Made by a program: the position numbers and the translations under genes. The notes beneath the pieces were generated by a model, which was given only the letters and a program-made list of their open reading frames with translations, had not been told where the DNA came from and did not search any database. DNA of 64,000 nt, from the NCBI GenBank assembly GCA_963514095.1, contig OY741264.1, forward strand, positions 10,339,554-10,403,553, in the 5' to 3' direction. This stretch comes from Eutrigla gurnardus (taxonomy: Eukaryota > Chordata > Actinopteri > Perciformes > Triglidae). This document shows positions 49,811-62,721 of this stretch, piece by piece (the first letter of the stretch is position 1; every line of letters starts with the position of its first letter).

Positions 49811-50785
49811 TACTGAGGCGCTAGAAATTACGCCATGTGTTTTATTTGCCTGTAGTTCATCCTGGAACCTAATCGAGTCATTATCTCACCGTTGACCCTT
49901 CTGTTCTCATCTTTGATTTTCTGCCTGCCTTATAAATCGTTTACAGATAGGAGGCCCTCAGCAGCAACATCCTTCCAGGCCTTGCAAAGAGTTCTAGGGA
50001 TAGGTGTTTTAATGGGCACAGGTGTTTTTTCCCCTAAACTAAATGCCAATATCAGCGAACCGGGAAATTCCTTACAAAAACTTGTATACGTATCTGTATA
50101 CATACAGGCATTTCCTACGAAGAACCACAGCAGTTTTAAACAAAGTAATACACTTATAAATTATGTTATCTTTGATATTTTCCCAAGAGTAAGAGAGAGG
50201 TTTGCCAGTAACCAGCTCAAGACATTTTGGAATTACGTTATGTTGTTGATATTAAATGAAGAATCTGTGTCATTTTTTAAAAGAAAATTCTCTAAACAGG
50301 TCAACCTTCATCGTAAAAAAGCGAGAATGATGGGAAGGGAAGTTTACAGGAATAATATGAATTATAGTATAGTATTAACAGTATTATTTTTGTATTAAGA
50401 AACTGAGATTATTATTTTTTTTAAATCAATGATGACCAGATATTTTAAACATTTGGAAAAAAATGAAAAATTAATAGTTTCAGAATAATAACATTTGTTT
50501 GTGGTGTTTCACAGTATATTCAGTGTTAGAGCAAAGGTGAAACGGAACACTCCAAATCTGAAAGCCTGTCAGGAGTTCATGGGTGATGCCTACGTAAATA
50601 GTTCATTGATGTTGGTGTGAAACTGTGAGCAACCCACCTCAATAGCAATCTATTGAGCCAGAGTAGGAAATGACACATGTTCTGCTGCATGAGAGGTTGA
50701 TTATGTTAAGGTCACTTTTTCTTTGAAGAGATCCACCAAGCAGATGTCCTCTTGTTGCTTTTCTTTGAGTTCTTACTAGCTAGGA

Positions 50786-51130
50786 AATGATAGTCTTTAT
50801 TGTCCCCAAGGGGCAATTTGGTTTGAAAAACAGTCAACACAGCCAATACACATCATGAAATAAGTAAATAATAGCAGCTAGGCCTACAGCTTGGTTAAAA
50901 ACCCATCAGCTAACGGAACAAATGATCTCAGATATCTGTTTGATGTGGCCCTGATGGCAGAAGTCGAAACTCTGCATGAAGAGGGTGTTGAGGGTCTGCT
51001 AGACTGGCCTTTGACCTCTGAGTGGCTCTAACTTGATAAACATGGCCAAGATTATTCAAGTTAGTGCCAATAGTCTTTTGGCAAAGTTTAACAATCTGGC
51101 TGCTTTCTTGTTCTGTATATCCGGTCACAT
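50786..51130. repeat. fish retroelement-like dispersed repeat
   Basis: It begins atgatagtctttattgtccc followed by caaggggcaatttg, a common repeat terminus in fish genomes. It continues with gatggcagaagtcgaaactc and tgcatgaagagggtgttgag, which follow the same widespread element. Coding capacity is absent. The family name is not certain. Confidence 0.55.
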
Positions 51131-51553
51131 TTTAGAAGGTTTTTGTGTTTCTAATCTATACATGTGTTCGAGCATGATTGCAGCTGATAATAGCTGACCT
51201 TTTACAAGTTGAATCTGACACGGCCCAGCACCATAATACATTTTCTTTTAAATGTGATTCCTTGCCAGTGATTTGAAAAGTGCCCCCCAAAAAAATTCCC
51301 TGCTTTGTAATACAGAAGGATTCTCATAGGAGGAAATTTGTATTGACAGTTTGTATGAATATCCAGCTAAAATGGTTGTGATGATTAGATTCTTTTTGCA
51401 CATTTGCATGGTCTCATGTCTGTGCTGTGCTCCCAGTAGAGTACATATAGGATCCTATTATTGACTATAGAAGATATGATGTAAAAGAGCAAATCCTTTT
51501 TTATAACTAGGGTATATTACAAATATAATTACAGGGATAATAACAAGTGTATG

Positions 51554-51560
<7 letters not shown>

Positions 51561-51584
<24 letters not shown>
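51561..51584. repeat. (CA)12 microsatellite
   Basis: Twelve uninterrupted CA units. Confidence 0.95.
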
Positions 51585-52310
51585 TTGCTGTAAAAAATCA
51601 TGAAGGTTATTGGTCAAAGCAGTTGTCATGGGGACAGGTTGTGAATTGCATACTAACTATGCCTACTGCTTGTTATTGGAATTAACAGTTGTGTGCGACA
51701 CATTATTATGATTACAAAACCTCCTAATTACATAATTAGCTGGGGACATGATTCGAAAATATTGCATGGAAAGGTTCACCTGAGTTCGGCTACAATGCCA
51801 CATCACTTTGGGTAGCTGCATTAAAAATGGATTTGGCCGTTGAAAGAGACTTCATGTGTAACTTCCTGCAAACTGCTCCTCTGATACCGGCTTATCCTGA
51901 TACAAACTCCTGCTTAAAAAAAAACATGTTATTACTTGTTATTTCCCTTGTCAGCCGTTCTTCCACCAAACTCGACATCTGGTTGCGATAACTGCTCTTG
52001 TCTGTCTGAAACAAAAAGGGCGAAATGCCAAAGCCCTTGGTCTGCTGCAGCAGGGCCTGACTCCCCCCTCCAACCCATTCACCTCTAAAATCGAACTGTA
52101 AAACACATTTAATATGATCGATGGCCAGAGAGTTGCACAGCTCTTTGATATCTCTCTGGGCTATTACCATAGCCCTCGCTGCTACATTGTACTTGTCATA
52201 GTGCTCCTGCGCACCTTTTTTTTTAAATCCCACACTCAATATGCAATTGAACCGACACTAGGCTGTTGTGCACATGCGGTGCCCTCACTGACAATTACAG
52301 TGTAATCTTA

Positions 52311-52377
52311 TCTGGTGTGACAGCTATTTCTTAAAAAGGGATGACTTTCACTTTAATGCTCAAGACAAATGAATGCT
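52311..52377 (+). repeat. diverged tandem duplication, copy 1
   Basis: The sequence tctggtgtgacagctatttc through tttaatgctcaagac recurs with changes at 52416-52478, at an offset of about 105 bp. Shared words are tctgg.gt.acag.tatttc, ttcac and caagac. It is an old local duplication. Confidence 0.6.
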
Positions 52378-52415
52378 AAAAATCTAAATCTTGCATACTC
52401 CTCGCCGTCGAGACG

Positions 52416-52478
52416 TCTGGGGTCACAGATATTTCAGAAAGGATGGGCTTCACCTAAATGTTCAAGACGTGTCAACAC
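52416..52478 (+). repeat. diverged tandem duplication, copy 2
   Basis: Partner of 52311-52377. It reads tctggggtcacagatatttc, later cttcacctaaatgttcaaga. Confidence 0.6.
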
Positions 52479-52997
52479 TAAAAGACAACTGAATGTTAAC
52501 TATTCACGGATGATGCCCATGAATTCCAAACATCACTCCAGCCATTGGTTCCTGAGCTATTATCACTTATTGTTGCCAAAAAATAATGTATACAAATGAA
52601 GATGTCACTATTAACATCACCATTAATAAAATAAATCTAGAAACGTATAACAAATATACAGGGAGATATGATCTAGTCTGCACACTGATTAAAACTGAAA
52701 GTTACATTTAATTTGGTGTGCCTTTTTATTTTCTTAACCTTTTGAATTAGATATAACACATACATCTTGAAATTGCACATTAATTAGCCCATTGTAAATT
52801 GTATACTTTATTACACATGACTTAATAAGCAATGTCTAAATTTTGAATTTTTTTATTATTTATTAAGATTTTAATCCTAAAAAACTCTGTGATCTACTTG
52901 ATCCGATTTGATGAACAGCAGCCCGGAAACATATAAGCAAACATACTGAACAACCGTTTTAATTCAGATGGTGCTAAATTCTCATTGGTGCACAAAA

Positions 52998-53240
52998 GTA
53001 CATTTACATTTAGGTCATTTAGCAGACGCTTTTGTCCAAAGCGACTTACAATAAGTAATTTTGTCAAAAGAAAGAAACAAAGGAACCACAACATATCATT
53101 GTTGATAAAGTAAGAGCTAAAAAATACAAACAAGAGTTAGGTCCTCGTCTGAGTGAAGTAGTAGCTGTTCAGCAAACACACCTTAAGAACAACAGTGGTA
53201 TGGTCAAAGTGCCATAGGTATAGGTATAAAAGTACATGTG
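52998..53240. repeat. teleost SINE-like repeat with conserved core
   Basis: The core tttagcagacgcttttgtcc followed by aaagcgacttacaataagta is one of the most recognisable dispersed motifs in teleost genomes, and the downstream 170 bp follow the same element loosely. I do not assign a formal family name. This copy supports a teleost origin of the window. Confidence 0.7.
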
Positions 53241-53713
53241 TGTCCATGTACAACCTCATTTAAACTCATGCGTTGGTAAGAAGCTTGTTGAGGAAATATT
53301 CTTTGAGGGCCGTTAAAGATATCGTATTGACATATGTTATGGAGTATTTGTAGATTGCAGCGATAGCTCAATCTCCAAATACTTCTTACTGGGTCTACAG
53401 TGAGGAAACACGTTATCTCCCAGTTGGCCTTCCTCTGAAAATCTCTATTGATTGTAATTCTATTGTTGGTATTTAAACCATGTTCTGGGCTTTCAAATTG
53501 ACATGAGCCTGAACACACATTGAGATCATTTTGCAAGGCCTGTGTGGGCGCTCCACTGTCTAACTGTCTAGACTAGTAGACTGAGGGTAGTGCCTCAATT
53601 ATTTCCATTTTGCTTGTTTTAGAATATGTTCTTATTTTCTTTTTATTATTAATATTCATATCATTATTAATTATTCACAGATTAGGTATTGTGAGCTGGG
53701 GGTGCATGCGTTA

Positions 53714-53842
53714 GTCACATTGCTTTTGTGAAATTGATTTAGATAGACTTTGATAATTGTCCATTCGTGTTCTTGGGCAGAGAATCACTGTTAACAGAGA
53801 CGTGAGCAAGGGCCGATCACATGGTTTAAACCTGTGTACACC
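53714..53842 (+). repeat. local duplication, copy 1
   Basis: Shares with 54796-54920 the blocks tcacattg, gtgaaat.gatt.ag, gtgttcttgggcagagaatc, actgtt and gggccgatcaca. The copies differ by small indels. Confidence 0.75.
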
Positions 53843-54795
53843 TCTTTACAGTGACAACCAGTTTGAAGATACAGAACGTATCTGCACATGCATTTATCAG
53901 CGTTCATATAAGAAAGAATGTACAAAAACGGAACAAAACAAAAAGGATTGTAATGAGAAGATTTCCATGTTTTGAGAAGACCAACTCACTTCTAAATTTG
54001 AAGCAGCTGCGGCCGATGTAGAGTCAACTGTACATGGCATCGAAGCAGGTGATATGACCTGTAAAAGCCCTAATTTAAACATGCATGCATGGTGGATCAA
54101 CAAGCACTTGACACCACTTCCAAGACTCAGCAAACCCAGAAACAGAATGAAGCTTTGTTTGAATAAAACCTTTGATCCAGGCAGTACACAAAGCAGAGGA
54201 GGGAATAGATTAGAATGGTGAAACCTCACTTGTGTTCTTTTTGTATTTTGGCTATTAAAACTGCAAATTTGGCGGATATTGAGTATTTCATGTTGTCACA
54301 AGGTCCTGTTTGGGATTTGCTGTTGGTACATAATAGAGACACAATATGAACACTATTAGTACTGAATGAGTGTATTTTTTTAAAACTCAAATCACAAGAA
54401 TATAATAATAATAGTATTTTAAAATGTGAGGGTTAGATGACCCAAATCTCCAAGTCACATAGTTAGTGTGCATCTTCAACAGCAGACTCGTACCGGAGAA
54501 AATTTAAGTTAAAGGATAGCTTCAGGTTATTTCAAGAGTATGCCACCTCAATATTGTAAGAGTCAGGTGTCAATGTTTTCATCCCTCCTCTCCATGCTGC
54601 CTGTGGAATGTCTATGCAATCCAACTACACATAGAACCAATATTAAAAGGGGCAATGATTACAGTGACCAGCAGCACTCTGAAGTATTAGGTCAGACTTG
54701 AAAGATAAATATAGGCACGGGACCTTTTGGCTGGAGTAACGTAGGCTTTTTACCATCAGCTCTGTTTGGTGGGTAGCAAACGGTGAGTCATATTG

Positions 54796-54920
54796 GATCA
54801 CATTGTTTATGTGAAATCGATTAAGCTCGGGTTTCTTAATGGCCCATGTGTTCTTGGGCAGAGAATCACTGTTGTTAACAGACTTAAGCAGGGGCCGATC
54901 ACAGGGTTAAAACCTTGCTT
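54796..54920 (+). repeat. local duplication, copy 2
   Basis: Partner of 53714-53842, about 1.08 kb downstream and in the same orientation. It ends about 40 bp before a 116-bp TG array. Confidence 0.75.
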
Positions 54921-54958
54921 CACTGAGCTATGGCTTGTGATCTGCTTCACCCTCAGTG

Positions 54959-55074
<116 letters not shown>

Positions 55075-55278
55075 TTATGTGTATATATCCGCATATATTT
55101 ATGAACAGTGTTTATCTGCTGCTGTAGTTGTGTAGTAAAACGGGATGTGCTGATACTGAACTCTTGACACTATGTGAACTTCACATTACGTTATACACAC
55201 ACGGAACAAACTGCATTATACTTTCATAAGCACCATTTCCCAAAATGAATCATAAATGGATTCAATTACTTGCGTGTT

Positions 55279-55300
55279 TATATATATATATATATATATT
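55279..55300. repeat. (TA)n microsatellite
   Basis: About 22 bp of alternating TA. Confidence 0.9.
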
Positions 55301-55655
55301 TCTGTCCTTGCTGCCTCCACAATTCTGCTTCGCAGACATTGGGCTGTCAGAACGGACAGTGTCAATGCTGTTACATTTTTAAAGTAAGAGTAGAAAAACA
55401 GAGCGCATTCTGATCTGATCTATATTTTGTTGCCAGTGCCAGGATGCTCCAGGTCATCGTGAATCAGAGCCACGCCAGCATGTGTTAAACCTAACCAGCT
55501 TTGGTGTCTCCATGACAGGATTACCACATCAAATGTGAGGGCAGGCTCCTGCAGTGGCATCCTGTCAGTTCAGGCCCTTTCATGTCCTGTTAAGACCCGA
55601 GGCTTCACTGTATACACTCTCTCAAATACCCAGTGTAGCAAGGACATGATGAGGG

Positions 55656-55673
55656 GCGTGTGGGTGTGGGTGT

Positions 55674-55751
<78 letters not shown>

Positions 55752-55789
55752 GTGTGTGTGTGTGTGTGTATAGGTGGGTGTGTGTGTAT
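55656..55789. repeat. TG-rich compound microsatellite
   Basis: GGGTGT units give way to a long TG run and then to interrupted TG with taggtg and gggtg. About 134 bp in all. Confidence 0.95.
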
Positions 55790-58700
55790 TATGTGCATAT
55801 TTGTGTAGCTATTATTGGTATCCATTCAAATGAGTAACAAGCTTCAACTGTTACTGGAGGGTCAAGAATAAATAAATAGGATGAGAGCTGTTTGATTTTA
55901 ATGGTTCTCAGAATCAGATTTGTAGAAGCCAAAGAATGAATGCATGAATAAGCCATGTGTGATGAAGATAAAGTATAGAACAAAGCATCCGAGTGAACTA
56001 CAAGGACAACCAAACAAAATTCTCAGGTCTAACTTTTTTAGTAAGAATGCACCAAAATGCATTCTGATAGAATGACACGCTGAACAAGGTAGAGCCAAAG
56101 CACTTTTTCACACACATTATCTGCAATATTTCAAATTCCCATTGGCCTTTTGTCAAGGAAACAAATGCGCTACTAACTTACAGAAATTTCCTACAAGAAT
56201 ACATCGTCTCTGCAGCAAAATGTTCAAGACGCTGTTAGTTGGATTTCCAGAAAAATACTGCTTTTATTGACATTATTTCATTGATTGATGTGCAGTCAAA
56301 GTTAAATGTCCCTATATCCTTCTGCAGCTTCTTGTGCGATGGATGAAAAAATGGGGGGAATGGTACATTACCTCAACAAGAGGCCACAAGAGGGAAGAGA
56401 AGTCTCAGGAGGAGTGATTTTGCAGGAAGATTTTCCTCGTCAGACAGCAGGGAGTGCAGTGGGAGCTGTAGATGGGAAGGTGGCCATTGCACAACATGAA
56501 CAGAAAGTTGTAACAGTTTGTAGAAATACAATATGCAGCAATGGGATTATAATTCTACAATAGGATTATCACGGCTCCAATACTAATGTAGCAAATCCTG
56601 TATAAGAAGTTGAATAACAGTCAAAGAAAGGGCAGGATAACAGGATGAATCCATTTAAATGTGTAAATCCAACGATTTTAAATTCAGTTTTTCATGTTTC
56701 GGAGTCCAGGACTAGGGATCGGGATTAGGGGAGTGGTCTTAATGGCTTTAATGAACCACAAGGTTGACTAGTCCATTTCCCACCTTTTCCTAAATTATAA
56801 TCAACATTTTGAATCCTCAGTGAAGGATAATTTTCAGAGCAACAGCTGTAACACTGTTAAATATTTAGCATAATGGGAAGTCGTTACATAACCTGTCATA
56901 GTCTCAGCAGCCTCAAGAAGCAGACCTAATTTATACTGTATGAGGTGTTTATTCTGTTCAGCTAGGGATTATTGAATGAACCACGGGCCACTGTGGCCTG
57001 CAGCCAAAGCCAAGATAAAGAAAGGTTGCAGCTCACTGGATTATTACCTCAAGCTTGGTAGCACTAACCTGCTCCCCTTCTCTCTCAACTGTTTCCTCGA
57101 GCAGTCGGCCTCACATCACAGACTTGACTAACAGATTTGAACTCCTTCATATACACAGGTAACATCCTGAGAAACATTTGCCATTTACGCTGATGAGATC
57201 GCCGGTTGTCAGTTGTTAGACATGAGAGGCTGCTTTTGTGACTTCTGTGTGGAATCAAATACATATTATTTCAAGTATTCCGAGGGTAAAATGACTCCAT
57301 TATCGGTGTAAATGTGCTGTGCCGGGATGGCAGCTTGAAGAGCATTGCAACAGGAAAGTAATGGTGAATAAAAGTAATGCAGAAACATACTGTAGCCTAA
57401 TATACATGTCAGTGTCCTAAAGCTCCTAACGGAGTCTGAATATGTTTGCAATGCATTTCAGTGGAGATATTCTAATCCAAAGCATTGATAGAAATGTATT
57501 ATAAAACAGGAGTTAAGGAGCATTAACTCTAATACGTCTATCAATACCGGGAGTCTGACACTCAAACACACTGTTCCTGATCTGTTAATAGGTTGCATGT
57601 GTACAAACATGCACAGAACGGTAATACAGAAAAGTATACAAACCTGAACTACTAACAGGATGTTTAAATGACATCATGGAAATGATGATGACATTTATTA
57701 AGGCATGTAATGTTGAAATATGCTGTTCCTGTTTTTTCAATGTGGCGCTAATTCCAATTTTAAAGCTCTTTCTTTACATAGTTTGACACAAAAACCATGA
57801 CTCAAAATTTATCGTTGTACCATTTACTGGAGCTTTCAAACATATCTCTCAGTCTTCCTCAGCAGATTGAGTCTGTTAAGTGTTATGGAGAAGAGTCTGT
57901 TGAAGTGTGAGCTCAGTAGCTGTTCTGGTTTTATCCATAGCTTTTAGGACTTCCCATCCCTGTTCAATTTAAATTAAATTAAATTTAAATTTAAAGTTTC
58001 AATTCCAATGCATTTCTTTTCTGGAGCTTTCAACTGTAACACATGGTTCATATTTTAATCTCTAATGAACTGAATGGCTAGTAAGTGGACCTTGAGTTAT
58101 TTTTGTCAAATATTAATACTTTATTTTTAATGAAAACTGCAGCAGGGACATTTTATGGATTTCCATTTATGTAAAAGTAATTGAAATCTCACATATATTG
58201 CTACAAACAAGGACTATGATATGCCAAAAGCTCAGAGTAGCAGCTATATTTTCTCTCCTGTGCTTCAAAAAAAGTATTTTCAACCAACAAAGAGATGCCT
58301 CAGTTAAAATACGGTAACGTGTGTCCATCGCTGCACGTTGGTAATGAAAGGGTTTGGAGTGGGAGGCGTTCCTTGTGTTTGTTTTGAATATTCTAGAGAT
58401 TTTTGTTTTGTCTCTTCCACAGCACCGCACCTACGTTTGAGATTTATAACTATAAACAGGGTTTTTGATATGTTTGTTTACTTCGGCTGTAATGGTAGGA
58501 ATATTAAGAATAGAGGCATTGGGCTTTTCATTAAAGCATATGTTGTTTTTGAAATATTTCAGTATAAATTGTTTGAGACAGATGTTTAGCGGGCTAAGCT
58601 TTTCACAGCCTTGAAGAATTCAACAGCTGAAGTAGGTTTAAGTCCAAAACAATTTGCTGGAGAGAAAAAAACACTGTTGAGAGCAATAGAATTTGGTACA

Positions 58701-59691
58701 GAAGGTCATGACCCATCAACAATGTTCTATCTTGCCAAAAGAACTCACACACACAATGAATGCATCGCCTGGCCGTCTAATACGAGGCTCTTTGTTTTAT
58801 GGATGCAGAAATGAATATCTGTGGATTCTGTTTGTGTTTGTTTTTAAGTAGAATCTCATTCCCATTCAGGCGTTTCTTTGTGGCTGTACTAATCTTCCAC
58901 GCTGAATTCATAGATTCCAGGAAGTCACTGCAGCCAAGGAACAGTCCAGCTCATAACCCCTTGTAAAACAGCAACTACTTTATCTTTTGTGCGGATAAAT
59001 CAAATTAATATAACGTGTAAATGAGGCAATGTCGGTGGATGTAGAGAGGCTAGCTGTTTCCCTGCGTTACCAGCCTTTATGATAAGATAAGCTAGCTGCT
59101 GACAGGAACAAAAATAATTGTCACAATTCTGTATCAGTTGAGTCTTTGTGGGTTTTTTCTGCCTGTTTGCTGGTCACCCTCTCAAACTTCTCTCTGAGTC
59201 CAGATGGAATCAGTCGGGGGTGACTGCTCATGCCAAATATCAAATTCGCAATCCCAAGTCTGTCTTGTATGAATCAGAGATGAACCCAATATGGATAGAA
59301 GTGGACTGGAATCAAAAATGGAGAGAAAAAGACCCCCAGGCAGTCCTAACAGTACTTCTGTCCTGATGGAAGAAGGGAACAGAAGGGCTTGTGCAACTAC
59401 AGTCACTTTTGCTGCCACACGAAGGTTTCAAATGCGCCACACTCAGAGATGGAGCTATTGGAGTGCTGCTGTATTCATGTTGGTTTCTAGAGCATGTATC
59501 ACAGTTTCCCCCCTTTTTCATCCAATGTATTTTTGTCTTAACTATTATGATTATAATATTTTCCTAAATGAACATTATGTAAGTTGTTTTAACGGAAAGT
59601 AGTGGTCTAAATATTATATTCTGAGAACTGCATCCATCTTGTGGACTTCTGTGCAGCAGATTCAATTCTCTTAAAAAACATATTATCAACC

Positions 59692-59709
59692 ATATATATA
59701 TATATATAT
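59692..59709. repeat. (AT)9 tract before exon 7
   Basis: The alternating AT ends only 17 bp before exon 7, in the place normally taken by the branch-site and pyrimidine region of the acceptor. Confidence 0.9.
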
Positions 59710-59726
59710 GTTTTGGTCCATGACAG

Positions 59727-59857
59727 GTGATTGACATCAAAGAGAAGTTGAAAGAGTCCAAGAGGTTCTGGTCCAACCTCCCAGATGACATCTGTGCCAA
59801 GGGCAAGCTCACGGAGTCTGACGAGGATCAGTGCTGGAACAGCCACACGAAGGGCAG
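59727..59857 (+). CDS. gpc6: glypican-6 exon 7
   Basis: Encodes visible residues 278-320 and two bases of codon 321 (Arg). It starts at phase 0 after tgacag and ends before gtgagg. It reads VIDIKEKLKESKRFWSNLPD, then DICAKGKLTESDEDQCWNSH and TKG(R). The pair of core cysteines DIC...QCW and the text .DIKEKLK.SK..W..LP place it in the glypican C-lobe, where human glypican-6 has TDIKEKLKLSKKVWSALP. The acceptor is unusual: its pyrimidine tract is short (ttttggtcc) and sits right after an AT array. Confidence 0.96.
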
Positions 59858-60924
59858 GTGAGGACTTCTGCTTCTCTTAAAAACCGCAGCAAAGTCACCC
59901 ACTCTACCATTATCACATTTTGCCTGCCAGGGATTAAAATAACCACACTGTGTTCCCAGATTAGCAGTCTCTCTGTAAGCACAATGGCTAGGGCTTATAT
60001 GGAGAACTTCTATATAAGCTCTGAGACTCTAATACCCAGAGGACTGTGGAGTTCCCAACGCCTCTTATCACCACTGCGGCGTGGAGAGTGTCGCCGAGCT
60101 GTACAGTAGATTGGACAGTGACTTGTTTTCTCCGACAGTGAACCAGAGACGCTGCCAGAGGAAATCTATCACCCCATCACTTTGGGCCTCTCCAAGTAAC
60201 AAAATCGACAGATTGTGCAATAAAAGACATGCTTAATTTGTGCCGGTAACATTTTTAACCTTTGCTCTTCATCAGGAATGTAAAAAAATAGGTGATAAAA
60301 CGTCTGTGTAAGTCGGACCATGTTAGGAGTATGTGATGAAAGCACATACTATGCACACTTCATATAATGTTAAACTAAAAGCGTCATGTTGACATATAAC
60401 ACACATGCATGACAAATGTAAAAATGTAAAAAATGCTGGAATGAAATGATACAATCTTTCCTTGTGAGTAGATTTTGCATTTTCATGCACTGCATTATTT
60501 TAATTATTTTTGATTAATTAAATTGCAAGGAAAATAAATAAAGTGATGATTTGTGGGTATCAGGCACATTAAGGGCTCTCCGTCACAAAGTGCCACCTCT
60601 CCCAACATGAAGTAGACTATTGAGTCTGATTACGCACTTATGTTTTGCCTGATTTTGACAGCCGTCATTAGAAAGAGTAGCTCTTATGAATCTGTAGAGC
60701 TACTCATGAAGCAGAAAACAACAAAGTTTTCTGCTTACTTCAATTGTCACCTTATTTATTTAAACTATCATATTTGCATGTTGTCTTATACATTCTTTAC
60801 AAAACCCTACGTCATGTCAACCAGACGTTTTCTAATACATCTGCCATAAAGGCTCATTTTAAAAGTGCTTCCAGGGATACTACATCATGGTGATCCAGGT
60901 TGTTCGCTCTGCCATTGTGTCCAG
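59858..60924 (+). other. gpc6: gpc6 intron 7
   Basis: A 1.07-kb intron, gtgagg to tgtccag, with AT-rich content and no recognised element. Two further AG dinucleotides in acceptor-like context occur at 60873-60874 (tgcttccag) and 60897-60898 (gatccag). Using either would add 50 or 26 nt and break the frame. Confidence 0.9.
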
Positions 60925-61100
60925 ATATTTCCCTGAAGTGGTGAAGGAGGGTCTTACCAACCAGCTGAACAACCCAGAGGTGGATGTGGACATCACCAGG
61001 CCCGACACGCTGATACGACAGCAGATCATGGCTCTGCGTGTCATGACCAACAAGCTAAAGAATGCCTACAATGGAAATGACATCTACTTCCAGGACTCAA
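60925..61100 (+). CDS. gpc6: glypican-6 exon 8
   Basis: Completes the split Arg codon, encodes visible residues 322-379, and gives the first base of codon 380. It reads YFPEVVKEGLTNQLNNPEVD, then VDITRPDTLIRQQIMALRVM and TNKLKNAYNGNDIYFQDS, before gtaagt. The text NPEVDVDITRPDT.IRQQIMALRVMT is almost unchanged from human glypican-6 and separates it from glypican-4. It forms the last helical part of the core before the stalk. The acceptor is fixed by phase: only 60925 joins in frame to exon 7 and gives the family sequence (R)YFPE. Confidence 0.97.
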
Positions 61101-62721
61101 GTAAGTCCTCCAATCCCTCGCGTGTTTGCGAGTGCAGATGAAGACAATAATAATAATAATTTGAAGTTAAACAAAGAGAAAAGTTTCCCTATTGTTTTGC
61201 GTCACTGCATGTTGGTTTTCAGACCACACCACACCACATACACTCACACAAAATGCCCTGCAGAAATATAAAGTGAAAAGTCTACTGAAATAAGATCTCA
61301 GGTGTCGTTCATGCAGCAACTCATCATACAGCTCCACAGGATGCATCAGTGTGGCACTGAGGCAAGACTGACCTTATTAGGAGAATAAATAGCTGTGGGT
61401 ATGGCGCCACATACAATGATAGACAGCCGACGCTGTGTTTAGGAAGCTGTACATCTCCGATGCTGCCATGACAGAAGCCATTCTTTCTTCCTGTTTATGT
61501 GGATCCCATTCAGCTGATAAGGTGGAGGATTCTCTGGGCTTCAAAAAGAAACTGTGTGGCTGCAGGACTACTGCTACTAACTCAAATGCATTGTTTGATG
61601 CTGTCGTGTTTGTTAGAAGTGGTGTCTTCTTTGACACCAGAAACCCACTATTGCAGCAACTAAATTGGGTGTATATCTCACAGAAGCTGCCACACTGCAG
61701 TACGACGCTCTGATTCTTGTTTTAAGATCTACCTTTTGCACACAGTGCTATTTATAACCACCGTCTTTGGCCATTTTCAATCATGCAACACTATTTTTGC
61801 ACTGTCACCTGTAAAGGCCCGGTCACACATGCACTTATTAGGAGAAGACATTTTGCAGTGAAGTCAATTAATTTTATAAATGACCCCTGAAAACTTTACT
61901 CAATCACCATTGTCTCTGACAACGGCCCGAACATATGCAGCAGCAGTGGGTCCCTTTCTCCTTTTAACACATTCTTTGGCACGTCTGGGAAACAATTGAA
62001 TCAGCAAATAACACATGCATTTGCAGAGTTTATGAGGGTAATCACTAATTAGGTAATTATAACCCGTTTTAAAAAAAAATTGTAAACCCCGTACTTCAGC
62101 CATCTTTTCTCAACATGCTGTAGTTAGTGTGTCAAGCTTTCACTGGGAGGGTTTGGAACATTCTGAGACTTTTTGGATGGAAAGCGACCTTCCTCTGGCT
62201 CCTACGGAGAAAATTCCTGTATTTCAACCGAATAAGACTGAACAGGAATCTATTTTATTTACAGAATTAACATGAATTAGTTTCCACAAAGTGCTCATCT
62301 TTTCTGTTACAACATGGAAGTTGCTCAATAAAACTTAAAAGGCAACATTTATATGTATACAAAAACACTAAAAGTAAAAACACATCACTGCCGTGTCAAA
62401 AGGTTTTTAAAAGAAGATAAAAGCCGCAGAAACAATCATGTGAAACTCTGTTGCAGATAGTTTGCTGTTGAGCTTTATGACGGCGATGTGATCACTGATG
62501 TACGTAGAGTGTAGAAAATCTTTGTAATGGACTAAATGAAAAGATTTGAATCGGCAAAATGAATGATCTAATTATAGCACCATGTATGTCACTAGGATGT
62601 GACCAGGGCTTTCTCCAATAAGTGAGTTTGGCTGGTAAAGTTTGATTTAGCCAAAGGAACTAATAGCTCCTTTTGCCGGTATTATTTTTTTCATCATTTT
62701 TGTTTTTTTTTGTTGCTACAG
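61101..62721 (+). other. gpc6: gpc6 intron 8
   Basis: A 1.6-kb intron, gtaagt to tgttgctacag, with a very strong T-rich acceptor tract (62690-62715). It contains a short (AAT)n near 61147 and nothing else recognisable. Confidence 0.9.

Noticed and set aside
49892..50398. 168-codon plus-strand frame in intron 6
   Set aside because: AT-rich codons (Lys, Asn, Ser, Phe, Tyr) mirror the intron, with no family resemblance. Less convincing than the frame at 16499.
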